From positions 1 through 22,112 of the forward strand of contig JABWAY010000025.1 in NCBI GenBank assembly GCA_013360825.1: a DNA stretch of 22,112 nucleotides, read 5' to 3'. A program made the position numbers and the translations under genes. Numbering within the stretch: position 1 is the first letter of the stretch; every line of letters starts with the position of its first letter. The notes below the pieces were generated by a model. It did no database searches and was not told the DNA's origin. It saw nothing but the letters and a program-made list of their open reading frames with translations. This stretch comes from Candidatus Brocadiia bacterium (GTDB lineage Bacteria; Planctomycetota; MHYJ01; WSZJ01). Shown one piece after another: positions 1 to 7,748 of the stretch.

Positions 1-1320
1 CATCCGCTCCGCCGCCCCCCCCACGGGACCGCACAGGGCCGTCGCGACGCGCGCCCGCGCCTCCCGGTCGAGCGCGGGGTCGCGCAGGTACCGGCGCGTG
101 AGGTCGATCATCTCCTCCCGCGACCAGGCCACCGGGATCCCGCAGTCCGGAATCCGCTTGTAGTGGCTGTACCGGTAGTACCGCGCCGCGCTGTCCATCT
201 CCGGCTTCACCTGGTCGCCGTCGTACCCGATGTTGAACACCGGGCGATCCGCGATACACGACTCGATCGTGATCGTCGAACAGACGTTCATCGAGACGGC
301 GCAGGCCCGGACGGTGTCCGCCAGGTGGTCGAGGTCCGCCCGATTCGCATCCCAGTCGCGCCCCTGCGCGTGCTCCGGCGTGTCGATGATCACCCCGGGG
401 CGGTTCCGCCACGTGTCCCACTGCGTCCGGTACTCGCGCGGGTGCAGCCGGACGAAAATCGGAAGCCGGTCCCCGAACGCGCCCTTCTCGTTCGCCTCCA
501 CCAGGTGCGCGAAACACTCGTACTCGTTCGGATGCACCCGTGCCCCGGCCCCGAAATAGCCGATGACGGGAAGCGCCGGGTCCAGCCCGTACTTCCTGAG
601 GAACGCCTCACGGGAGCGCTCCGGCTCCGCCCAGTGATCGAAATGCGGCACCCCGGTGACGGCCACGCGGTCCCGCTCGTACCCGTGCGTCCGGCACGCC
701 TCGTCCGCCATGTCTTCGTTCCACACGATCAGCGCATCCGGACGGATCTGGATCGTCCCTTTCGAGCTCACATTGTCCCAGGACGCCACGATCGAGAGGC
801 TCGGCACCTTCAGCCGCCGGCACCACTTCAGAAGCGGGACGTCGGTCCAGTCGAACAGCGGCGTGCTGATGACCGCATCCGGTTTCCACTTCTCAAAGAC
901 ACCCTTGAGATCCCGGTCGTCCGGCATCATGAACTCGAGCGTGCGGAGCGCGTCGTGCAGCGCCGGGCTGGCCCGGGAGGCGCCCCGCACGACCGCCCAG
1001 AACGATCGCTTGAGGAGACTCTCCCGGTTCTCGTGGCTGGCCAGCCGGCGCGCCATGATGTCGAGCGTGTGGTCGGGAAACCGCACGGAGTAGCTGACGT
1101 TGAGCGCGCGCCGGAACGTCCCCTCCAGCCTCCCCGGCTGGTGCGGGCGGTACGGCTCGAGGTCGAACCTCCCGAACTCCGCGCGGAAGTCGGGGTCCGA
1201 CGCCTTCGGGGTGAGGAGGACGGGCCGGACGCCCGAGGATTTCAGGACGTCGAGGACCCCCGTGCGCAGAAGCGACCGGACGTCCCATCCCCGTGGCACG
1301 GCCACCAGCGCGGTTTTCAT
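1..1320 (-). CDS. GT-B-like surface-polysaccharide transferase (CDP-glycerol glycerophosphotransferase-like), partial
   Basis: The frame is open from ATG at 1320 to the left edge (440 codons, no stop seen), so the C-terminus is missing. The protein shows SWDNVSSKG near residue 180, typical of the glycerophosphotransferase/surface-carbohydrate transferase group. It also has a GYFGAGARVHP segment opening the second Rossmann half, an RLHPREY segment, and TITIESCIADRPVFNIGY near the end, the donor-binding pattern of GT-B folds. By family it would transfer an activated sugar or polyol phosphate to a glycan at the cytoplasmic face of the membrane. It is the last visible gene of the nonulosonate cluster, 58 bases after the CMP-sugar synthetase, so it may use that CMP-sugar; this is inference. 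I see no good Shine-Dalgarno before the ATG, so translation may depend on the upstream gene. The fold assignment is fairly sure; the substrate is unknown. Confidence 0.75.
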   Translation of the reverse strand, partial: MKTALVAVPRGWDVRSLLRTGVLDVLKSSGVRPVLLTPKASDPDFRAEFGRFDLEPYRPHQPGRLEGTFRRALNVSYSVRFPDHTLDIMARRLASHENRESLLKRSFWAVVRGASRASPALHDALRTLEFMMPDDRDLKGVFEKWKPDAVISTPLFDWTDVPLLKWCRRLKVPSLSIVASWDNVSSKGTIQIRPDALIVWNEDMADEACRTHGYERDRVAVTGVPHFDHWAEPERSREAFLRKYGLDPALPVIGYFGAGARVHPNEYECFAHLVEANEKGAFGDRLPIFVRLHPREYRTQWDTWRNRPGVIIDTPEHAQGRDWDANRADLDHLADTVRACAVSMNVCSTITIESCIADRPVFNIGYDGDQVKPEMDSAARYYRYSHYKRIPDCGIPVAWSREEMIDLTRRYLRDPALDREARARVATALCGPVGGAAERM

Positions 1321-1378
1321 GGGAACGCCGATGATACAGCCGGCCGCGCGGGCGGGGCGAGCGGATTGGGAATGGACG

Positions 1379-2095
1379 TCATCCCCGGGGCGATCGCGTC
1401 CGCAACGCGGCCTCGACGCGCGCGAAGTCCTCGAGCGTGTCGATCGAGACCATCGGCTCGTCGATCACCACGGGGGCCGTGCGTTTCCCCAGGATCGTCT
1501 TCTGGTCCAGCAGGCAGGAACGGGAGAAGGCGTAGGCGGCGCCGTTCCTGTGGAAGACAGGGGTGAGCTGCTGGCGGGCGACGATTGCCGCGCCCCGGGG
1601 GTCGAAGCACCCCAGCCCGCCGGAGGCGTCGGCGACGAGGGCCTTGAGCGGGTGGTACTTGAGGTCGGTCGCGGTCACGGTCCAGGCGGCGTCGAACCCC
1701 CGCTCCGCGACGGCCCGGGCGCACTCGAGGACGTGCGCGGCGCGGCGGAGCGGCGACGTCGGCTGGAGCATCAGCACGACGTCGTAGGCGACGCCGTCGA
1801 GGCGTTCCGCCTCCCGGAGCGCATGCACGAGGACCTCAAGATCCCCGATCCGATCCCCCGACAGCGATTCAGGCCGGCGGAACGGCGCGGCGATCCCGGC
1901 GCCCTCCGCGACCCGGGCTATCTCCTCGTGATCGGTGGAGACGACGCAGCGGTCGATCACCCCCGCCTCCCGCACGACGTCCGCCACGTGAGCGATCAGC
2001 GGCCGCCCCGCCAGGGGATGAAGATTCTTGAGCGGCACCCCCTTGGAGCCCCCCCGCGCGGGAACGACCGCCAGCAGCCGCAGCCCGTTCAGCAC
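1379..2095 (-). CDS. neuA: CMP-nonulosonate (acylneuraminate) cytidylyltransferase
   Basis: This 238-residue protein has the usual length for the family. The N-terminus carries the CTP-binding loop VPARGGSKGVPLKN. It is followed by VVSTDHEEIARVAEGAGI, then LMLQPTSPLR, the family's nucleotide-sugar signature, and near the C-terminus VSIDTLEDF, whose aspartates bind the metal. The enzyme would couple CTP to a nonulosonic acid, giving the CMP-sugar and pyrophosphate in the cytoplasm. The start is taken as GTG at 2095: GGAGG lies four bases upstream, and the GTG overlaps the end of the HAD gene as GTGCTGA, which indicates translational coupling. It could serve sialic, legionaminic, pseudaminic or Kdn-type sugars; the motifs do not decide which. 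The neighbouring NeuB-type synthase rules against a simple KdsB role. Symbol given at family level. Confidence 0.9.
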   Translation of the reverse strand: MLNGLRLLAVVPARGGSKGVPLKNLHPLAGRPLIAHVADVVREAGVIDRCVVSTDHEEIARVAEGAGIAAPFRRPESLSGDRIGDLEVLVHALREAERLDGVAYDVVLMLQPTSPLRRAAHVLECARAVAERGFDAAWTVTATDLKYHPLKALVADASGGLGCFDPRGAAIVARQQLTPVFHRNGAAYAFSRSCLLDQKTILGKRTAPVVIDEPMVSIDTLEDFARVEAALRTRSPRG

Positions 2096-2700
2096 AGAAC
2101 CTCCAGCTCCCCGAGGTCCCGGATCATGCGGAAACGGCGGCGGTCGAAATCGTTGGTCGCCGCGTGGACGCCGACGAAGCGGCACCCGAGGAGGACGGCG
2201 GCCCCGGCGTCGTCCGACGTGTCGCCGACGACCAGGAGCGTCTCCGGCCGGACCCCGGCCTCGCCCGCGACCCGCGCCAGGTTCTCCCACTTCGGCGACG
2301 GACCTCCGTACGCTGCGCGGAAGTACCCGCTCCACCCGCGTCGGGAGAGAACCCGGTCCAGCGAGCGCTGCTCCGTCCCGGAACAGATGTAGACCGGCAG
2401 CCTCCGGCCGAGTCGCGTCACCAGCCGCGCCGCCCCGGGACGCTCGCGGCAGGAGGCCTGTCCGGCCTCCGTGACCGATGCATACCGGCGAACGGCGCTC
2501 CGGACCTCCGTCGCGGGAGGTCGCCGCCCCCCGGCGATCTGCAGGATCCGCGCGGCCATCGAGGCCCGGTCCGCGAACGGATTCTCCTCCAGCGCACGCT
2601 CCACCGCCGGCCGCTGCGCCGCCCGGAAGACCTCGAACCACGCCTCCCGTTTCAGGCCGGCGGAATCGATCAGCGTCCCGTCGAGGTCGAACACCACCAC
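2089..2700 (-). CDS. HAD-superfamily phosphatase, probable nonulosonate-phosphate phosphatase
   Basis: All HAD motifs are visible: FDLDGT at the N-terminus (nucleophile and acid/base aspartates), YICSGTE (motif II), the lysine of PSPKWENL (motif III) and VVGDTSDD (motif IV). A helical cap lies between motifs I and II. The start is uncertain. GTG at 2700 gives 203 residues beginning just before motif I, with purine-rich sequence upstream. TTG at 2808, overlapping the NeuB stop as TTGA, would add 36 Arg/Gly/Pro-rich residues and looks less likely; in-frame GTG codons at 2697 and 2694 are also possible. The gene sits between the NeuB-type synthase and the CMP-sugar synthetase and overlaps the latter. 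In known Kdn operons a HAD enzyme in this place removes the 9-phosphate before CMP activation. That role is inferred here from context. Confidence 0.85.
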   Translation of the reverse strand: MVVFDLDGTLIDSAGLKREAWFEVFRAAQRPAVERALEENPFADRASMAARILQIAGGRRPPATEVRSAVRRYASVTEAGQASCRERPGAARLVTRLGRRLPVYICSGTEQRSLDRVLSRRGWSGYFRAAYGGPSPKWENLARVAGEAGVRPETLLVVGDTSDDAGAAVLLGCRFVGVHAATNDFDRRRFRMIRDLGELEVLC

Positions 2701-2804
2701 CGCCGGCTTCCACCCTCCGCCGGGTCGCGCCGCCGCCGCTCCGGCGGGCCGCCGCCGCTGGCGGGAAGGTCTTTCCTGCTGCCGCCCTCCGCCCGGCCGC
2801 GTCT

Positions 2805-4370
2805 TCAAATCTGGTAGCGCCCCCAGTGGTTCACGATCGTCTTCCGAGCCGACCGGGGCATCGCGTTGATCTCCTTGTCCTCGTAGAACGAGTCGTCGGT
2901 GAACGCCGTCGTCGAGAGCTCCTCGAAGATCGCCCCGGTCTCGGTCCAGAATTCGTGCCACACCCCCTGCTGGATGACCTGCATGTCGCCCGGATACAGC
3001 GTGCGCCTCCGCCCCTCGACCTCCACCTCCAGCACACCCCAGAGCACGTGAAACGTCTCTTCCTTCTTCTTGTGATAGTGGCTCGGGTGGTACTGCCCCG
3101 GCGTCTGGATCACCAGCTTCTTCCCATACGCCCGGTTCACGATGTCGATCAGCGTGCACCCCACCGTGTCGAAATTCTGCATTCCCCGGTGGTGCGAGAA
3201 TTCGGCGCGGAAGTCCGTCGGAAGGGGCACGCGGGCCTCGTTGAGCATCCCCTTCATCGTGTGAATCGCGGTAAACAGCACCTGTTTCGCCATGTCCTGG
3301 GACGATTTCACGCTCGACGCCGTCAGCGGCCCGTCCTTCGGGATTTCCTCGACGGCCTCCGCACCCTCCCGGAACTCGCCGGCGTGAAGCTGTCCCTCGG
3401 CCCGCGGCATCGCGAAATAGACGTCGTCCCTCCTGAGCGTGCTCCCCTTCTTCAGCGCCTTCCGCGCATAGACCCCCCTCCGGAGCGAGTCCAGGCTCGA
3501 CTCCTCCTCCGCGGTGGCCGGCGGTTTCTCCAGTCCCCCGCAGAGCGTGCGGGCCTTGAGGGCGGCCTTCATCCACCGGTCCACCTGGGCCGGGGTCGAA
3601 CTGTACGCATTGAGCTTGATCGTCTCCGTTTCGATCCCCACGTGCCGCTCGAACATCCGCGCCCCCTTGGCGACCGCGATCGCGACACAGACCAGTTCGT
3701 CGGGCGGCTCGTGGGTCGAAAACCCGACGGTGGTGTCGGGATACCGGCGCCTCAGCACCTCGATCTGGTTCAGCTGCTCCAGGGCGTCCGGCGTCGGGTA
3801 AATCGAGACGCAGTGCTCCATGGCGTGCAGCACGCGGCGGTGGGCGAAGAAGCTCGCGAGATCGTCGATCTGCTTCATCGTGAGCCCGCCGGTCGAGAAG
3901 ACGACCGGCTTGACCCCCTCGGAAATCTTCTCGAGAAGCGGCCAGTCCGTGGCGCTGCATGACGCGACCTTGATCACGTCCATCCCGAGTTCCTGGCAGA
4001 GATCGACCGAGGGCTCGTCGAACGGCGTGGCCATCGTGACCATCCCGGCGGCGCGGACCTCGCCCGCGAGGACCGCCCAGTCCTCCCGCGCCAGGCGGGT
4101 CGACAGAAACCTCGAGACGTGCTTGTTGGCGGAACCGGCCCTGTGCGCCGGGTGAATGAACGTGTCCAGGTCGCGGAACTGGAACTTCAGCACCGCGCGC
4201 ACCCCGTTCGCCTTCGCGACCGCGCCCATCTCCCGGATGATCCGCACCGCATGATCGCGCGACCCCTGGTGATTGTTCGCGAGGTCCAGGATGAACAGGT
4301 CGTTGAAATCAAAACCGGGACGCCGGGCCCGGATTTCCGCCCCCGGCGCGGCCGCGTCAGCTATCGACAT
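2805..4370 (-). CDS. neuB: NeuB-family nonulosonic acid synthase fused to a C-terminal cupin domain
   Basis: This 521-residue protein is about 170 longer than usual NeuB enzymes. Residues 25-280 form the NeuB TIM barrel: ANNHQG (31-36), KFQ (62-64), FSTGG (159-162), EHCVSIYPTP (185-194), GFSTHE (216-221) and FERH (240-243). The spacing between H186 and H220 matches the family's paired histidines. Residues 295-360 resemble the SAF/antifreeze-like domain (RRGVYARKALKKGS). Residues 400-490 are a cupin with a complete metal set: H431, H433 and E437 in HYHKKKE, and H472 in PGDMQVIQQGVWHEF. The barrel should condense phosphoenolpyruvate with an aldose to form a 2-keto-3-deoxy nonulosonate. The cupin might isomerise or epimerise the substrate; this is inference. 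ATG at 4370 has GGGAGG upstream and overlaps the preceding oxidoreductase gene by 10 bases, so the two are coupled. Confidence 0.9.
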   Translation of the reverse strand: MSIADAAAPGAEIRARRPGFDFNDLFILDLANNHQGSRDHAVRIIREMGAVAKANGVRAVLKFQFRDLDTFIHPAHRAGSANKHVSRFLSTRLAREDWAVLAGEVRAAGMVTMATPFDEPSVDLCQELGMDVIKVASCSATDWPLLEKISEGVKPVVFSTGGLTMKQIDDLASFFAHRRVLHAMEHCVSIYPTPDALEQLNQIEVLRRRYPDTTVGFSTHEPPDELVCVAIAVAKGARMFERHVGIETETIKLNAYSSTPAQVDRWMKAALKARTLCGGLEKPPATAEEESSLDSLRRGVYARKALKKGSTLRRDDVYFAMPRAEGQLHAGEFREGAEAVEEIPKDGPLTASSVKSSQDMAKQVLFTAIHTMKGMLNEARVPLPTDFRAEFSHHRGMQNFDTVGCTLIDIVNRAYGKKLVIQTPGQYHPSHYHKKKEETFHVLWGVLEVEVEGRRRTLYPGDMQVIQQGVWHEFWTETGAIFEELSTTAFTDDSFYEDKEINAMPRSARKTIVNHWGRYQI

Positions 4371-5461
4371 GGAACGATCGCCTCCCTCTTGTGCCCCGCA
4401 CTCCAGTCCATCCGGACCCGCGTTTTCAGCCGCTCGGACTCGTGCCCCGCGGCGACGACCAGCGCCGTGTCCAGCCCCCGCTCCAGCCCGAGCGGCGAGT
4501 CCGTCCCCGACGTCACCGAGGCCCAGACATGGGTCAACTCCTCGATGAAGTCGTCCGGCCGCTTCTTGGCGACCTTCACCTCGCGCTCCGGCGCACCCGG
4601 CAGCCGCACGAACACCGCGTCCCCCTCCGGCGTGTGGTTCGCCACCCACTCCACCGTTCCTCGCGATCCCTGGATGCGGCACCGCTTGCGGGAGGGTCGC
4701 GTCAGCACGTCCTGCACCACACGCCCCTGGAACCCGGACTCCGTCCGCAGATTCCAGGACATGATCGAGTCGAAAATCGCCGCGCCTTCCCGGACATACG
4801 TGGCCATCGCTTCCACTTCCAGCACCCGCCCGAACCCGAAGACATGGGCGAAGTGCTGCCAGAGGTTGAGCGCGTGGGAATGCTCGCCGCTGGCGCCCCC
4901 CCCGCGCTCCCAGTACCCGAGGTAGGTGTCCTGCGGCCCGCTCAGCCACGGATGGGCGCGGAAAATCCCCTCCCAGTGCTCGCGGAACTCGACGTCGAGC
5001 GCCACGACCTCCCCGATCTCGCCGGACCGCGCAATCCCGGTCGCCAGCGCCGCGGCCCTGCCGACGACATGGTCGTACCCCACGAAGGCCCGGACTCCCG
5101 CCGCCTTCGCCGCCGCGAGCAGCTCCGCCGCGTGGTTCATGTGCGGCGGACACGCCGGCTTCTCCGCGAGAATCGCCCGCGGCGCCTCCTTCAGCGCGTC
5201 CAGCGCCAGCGCCAGGTGATGCTCCGGCGGCGTGCCGATCGCAATCAGGTCGAACCCGCCCCGCGGCGCGTCCCCGTTCAGGCACAGCCGGATCGCCGGA
5301 TCCCAGGCGCCGTACCGCGACGGATAAATCTCCCCCTGCATCCGCTTCAGCGCCGCGCCGTCCAGGTCGCAGACCGTCACCTCCCAGCCGAGCGTCCGCG
5401 ACGCCTGCGCGAGATGGTTCCCGATCGATCCGGCCCCGTAGATCTTGATGCGGTTGGACAT
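4361..5461 (-). CDS. Gfo/Idh/MocA-family NAD(P)-dependent oxidoreductase (intact copy)
   Basis: This 366-residue protein has an N-terminal Rossmann fold with GAGSIG at 9-14 and D32 after the second strand, which suggests NAD preference. The catalytic signature LAEKPACPP has E100-K101-P102, followed by H131 and the GGGASGEHSH segment (188-196) that supplies the substrate-side histidine. By family it would oxidise or reduce a hydroxyl/keto position on a free or nucleotide-linked sugar. ATG at 5461 has AGGGAGA upstream. Its end overlaps the NeuB-cupin start by 10 bases, so the two proteins are probably made together. It aligns without gaps over residues 1-200 with the protein at 6543-7643, which has the same length, so the two are duplicates. 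The substrate cannot be read from the sequence. Confidence 0.9.
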   Translation of the reverse strand: MSNRIKIYGAGSIGNHLAQASRTLGWEVTVCDLDGAALKRMQGEIYPSRYGAWDPAIRLCLNGDAPRGGFDLIAIGTPPEHHLALALDALKEAPRAILAEKPACPPHMNHAAELLAAAKAAGVRAFVGYDHVVGRAAALATGIARSGEIGEVVALDVEFREHWEGIFRAHPWLSGPQDTYLGYWERGGGASGEHSHALNLWQHFAHVFGFGRVLEVEAMATYVREGAAIFDSIMSWNLRTESGFQGRVVQDVLTRPSRKRCRIQGSRGTVEWVANHTPEGDAVFVRLPGAPEREVKVAKKRPDDFIEELTHVWASVTSGTDSPLGLERGLDTALVVAAGHESERLKTRVRMDWSAGHKREAIVPCR

Positions 5462-5556
5462 GGCTCTCCCTGGTATGCGTACGGACCGCGCGGTCGAATC
5501 CGGGAGCGGATTCTAAGGCGGACCGGCAGGAATTGCACCCCCGGACCACTCCCGCC

Positions 5557-6504
5557 TCACCCCCGCAGGACGTAGATCCCCTCGCCGCCCAGCTCCGCGA
5601 TCGGCGCGGCGTCAGACCAGGACAGGTCCCCACCCTGGTCCAGCGCCAGATAGGCCCCGAGCTTCTCCCCGATCTCCCGCCCCAACCCCTCGATCCGCCC
5701 CGCCCCCAGCGGCGCCGGCGCCTTCGCGCACCGGATCCACCCCGCACCACGCCACTGCTCCAGCATCGCCTGCCCGAGACGCGCCTCCCCCGCGAGCCAC
5801 TCCCGGTACGCCGGAAGGCTCAGAACCCCCGCATGCTTCGCATCCCGCGCCGCATTCGGAATCCGCTTCGCCATGTCCGCCACCGCACCCTCCCCCCAGA
5901 CCCCCTCGTAAAGCGCCCCCGCCACCCGTTCCAGCACCATCCCCAGCTCCCGGGCCCACCCCTCCACCATCCCGCGGTTCACCTGCCACAGGTCCGCGAG
6001 GGACATCGGCCAGCCGAGAAGCGTCCCCAGCGTGCGGTACGACCACCCCCGCAGGTTCGAGAACCCGGGGCACGCGAGAAGCATCGCCCCTCCCGGATTC
6101 AGCGACCCCCGGAGCCCTCGGAGCACTCCGACCGGATCGGTCAGATGCTCCGCGACGCCCGCCAGGAGGATCAGGTCGAACCGGCCATCGATCCTGGAAG
6201 CGTCGCCGACCTCGAAGCGCGCGTTGCGAAGGCCGCAGATCTCGGCGCCCGCACGCGCCAGCTCGACGGCGCGCGGCTCGAAATCCACCCCCGCCACCTC
6301 CCGAGCCTCCCGCGCGCAGTAGAACGCGAGGCGCCCCGCGCCGCACCCGACATCCAGCACGCGCGCCCCAGGGAGCGCGGGTTTCAGGAACTCCAGGAGC
6401 ACCGCGTGCAGCCCCGCGGTCCGCGGATAGAGCCAGACATCCGACTGCGCGGCGTAGATCCGCCGGTACCGGGCCAGCTGTTCTTCGGACGTCACCTCGG
6501 CCAT
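5557..6504 (-). CDS. Class I SAM-dependent methyltransferase
   Basis: The 315-residue protein contains the Methyltransf_11/UbiG-type core: motif I VLDVGCGAG at residues 49-57, the acidic end of strand 2 in VDFEP (73-77), a VGDAS segment at 99-103, and FDLILLAGVAEHL (109-121) as motif IV/post-I. A C-terminal part of about 150 residues with no family I recognise may shape the acceptor site. Such enzymes put a methyl group from S-adenosylmethionine on O, N or C. In this cluster the acceptor may be the nonulosonate or a neighbouring glycan residue; this is inference. ATG at 6504 has AGGAGG upstream at good spacing. The gene lies 38 bases after the divergent Gfo/Idh copy and 95 bases before the intact copy, so it sits between the two paralogues. 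Confidence 0.85.
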   Translation of the reverse strand: MAEVTSEEQLARYRRIYAAQSDVWLYPRTAGLHAVLLEFLKPALPGARVLDVGCGAGRLAFYCAREAREVAGVDFEPRAVELARAGAEICGLRNARFEVGDASRIDGRFDLILLAGVAEHLTDPVGVLRGLRGSLNPGGAMLLACPGFSNLRGWSYRTLGTLLGWPMSLADLWQVNRGMVEGWARELGMVLERVAGALYEGVWGEGAVADMAKRIPNAARDAKHAGVLSLPAYREWLAGEARLGQAMLEQWRGAGWIRCAKAPAPLGAGRIEGLGREIGEKLGAYLALDQGGDLSWSDAAPIAELGGEGIYVLRG

Positions 6505-6542
6505 GCCACGCCCTCCTGGATGATCTCCCCGCGCGGGCTCCC

Positions 6543-7643
6543 CTACATCGCCGGCGCGATCGCCTCCGCCGCCCACCCCTGCTCCCAGTCGATCCGCACC
6601 CGCCCCCGGATCCCCTCCGACATGTGCCCCGCGGCGATCATCACCGCCGTGTCGAGCCCGCGCTCCAGGCTCACAGGCGACGGCTTCCCGTCCTTGTAGC
6701 TGAAATACACATGCCGCAGGAGCCCCTGATAGTCCTCCGCCCGCTTCTTGTGCACCGGCGTGATCTTCTCCGCCGCCCCGGACCGCTGCAGGAAAATCGC
6801 GTCGCTCTCCCCGGTGTGCAGGAACGACAGCTCAATCATCCCGTCCGCACCATGCACCCGCGCCCGCTTCCGCGCCGGCTTCGTCAGCAGGTCGCAGACC
6901 ACGCGTCCGGAAAACCCGGAATCGGTCCTCAGGAGGGCATCGAAGCGCTCGTCGTACATCGCCTCACCGTCCTGCGCGTAGCTCACCATCGCCCCGACCT
7001 CCGCCACGCGCCCCTTCCCCAGCGCCGCCGCCAGCACGGTCCAGAGGTGAACCGCCTGGGCATGCTCCCCCGCCGCCCCGCCGCCCCGCTCCCAGTTCCC
7101 GAGGACCGCGTCGCTCACCCGGGAATGCCACGGCATTCCCTTCAGGATTCCGTCCCAGTGGTCCCGCCACTCGACCTCGATCGACTGCACTTCCCCGATC
7201 TGACGCGCCGAGACCATCTCCTGGAGCAGTTCCACCCCGCGGCTGACCGGGTGCTCGAACATGCAGTACCCGGGGATTCCCGCCGCCGCCGCCGCCTTCG
7301 CCAGCTCGTCCGCCCGCTCGAGCGACGGCGGACAGGGCGGCGACCCGAGCACCAGCGCCTTCGGCTTCTCCCCCAGCGCCTCGATTCCCGCCGCCACGGC
7401 CAGCGCCGGCTCGACCGCCACCAGGATCACGTCGAACCCCCCGCGCGGCCCCGCCGCCGACACCTCGGTCTGCACCGCCGTGTCCCACCGCCCGTGCCGG
7501 TTCGGGAAGATCTCCTTCTGCGCCCGCTTCAGCGCCTCCTCCGAGGCGTCCGCCATCACGACATCCCACCCCAGCGCGCGCGCCGCGGCCGTAAGGGCAC
7601 AGCCGGACAGACCCGCCCCGAGCACCTTGCACCGCGTCGCCAT
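6543..7643 (-). CDS. Gfo/Idh/MocA-like paralogue lacking the catalytic EKP lysine
   Basis: The protein has 366 residues, the same length as its paralogue at 4361-5461, and aligns without gaps over the first 200 residues. The Rossmann GxGxxG (GAGLSG, 9-14), D32, H131 and GGGAAGEH (188-194, H194) are kept. The family signature EKP is not: positions 100-102 read Gly-Ser-Pro (LVLGSPPCPP), so the usual catalytic lysine is serine (codon at 7343-7341). The intact reading frame and conserved surroundings argue against a decayed gene. It may bind sugar and nucleotide without normal hydride transfer, use another residue, or act as a partner subunit of its paralogue. ATG at 7643 is the first methionine before the Rossmann fold and has only a weak GGGG ribosome-binding site. 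It is the first gene of the minus-strand cluster. Confidence 0.85.
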   Translation of the reverse strand: MATRCKVLGAGLSGCALTAAARALGWDVVMADASEEALKRAQKEIFPNRHGRWDTAVQTEVSAAGPRGGFDVILVAVEPALAVAAGIEALGEKPKALVLGSPPCPPSLERADELAKAAAAAGIPGYCMFEHPVSRGVELLQEMVSARQIGEVQSIEVEWRDHWDGILKGMPWHSRVSDAVLGNWERGGGAAGEHAQAVHLWTVLAAALGKGRVAEVGAMVSYAQDGEAMYDERFDALLRTDSGFSGRVVCDLLTKPARKRARVHGADGMIELSFLHTGESDAIFLQRSGAAEKITPVHKKRAEDYQGLLRHVYFSYKDGKPSPVSLERGLDTAVMIAAGHMSEGIRGRVRIDWEQGWAAEAIAPAM

Positions 7644-7703
7644 GGAGGACCCCGAGAGAAGTGAGAGCGGCGATCCTCGCAGAAACGGGGTCAGAAGTGG
7701 AGA

Positions 7704-7724
7704 ATTCGGGTCACCCGACCGAAT
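7704..7724. repeat. Imperfect inverted repeat between divergent genes
   Basis: Arms ATTCGG (7704-7709) and CCGAAT (7719-7724) flank a 9-base centre; an inner pair TCGGG/CCCGA (7706-7710 and 7714-7718) also pairs. It lies in the 105-base gap between the start of the minus-strand sugar cluster (7643) and the plus-strand membrane protein (7749). A GGGTCA hexamer occurs at 7688-7693 and again at 7708-7713. This could be an operator for either side. I found no convincing -35/-10 pair here, so a regulatory role is a guess. Confidence 0.3.
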
Positions 7725-7748
7725 CACCCTGAAACGGAGGAGACGCCG

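Noticed and set aside
163..1566. Long plus-strand open frame opposite the transferase gene
   Set aside because: Its product is Arg/Pro/Val-rich with no domain, while the minus strand encodes a recognisable GT-B protein. High GC at third positions opens antisense frames.
2701..2808. N-terminal extension of the HAD protein from TTG at 2808
   Set aside because: It adds only Arg/Gly/Pro-rich residues before motif I; the GTG near 2700 gives a normal HAD start.
2478..3962. Plus-strand open frame of 494 codons opposite the NeuB and HAD genes
   Set aside because: It is low-complexity Arg/Pro/His-rich and lies antisense to clear NeuB and HAD motifs.
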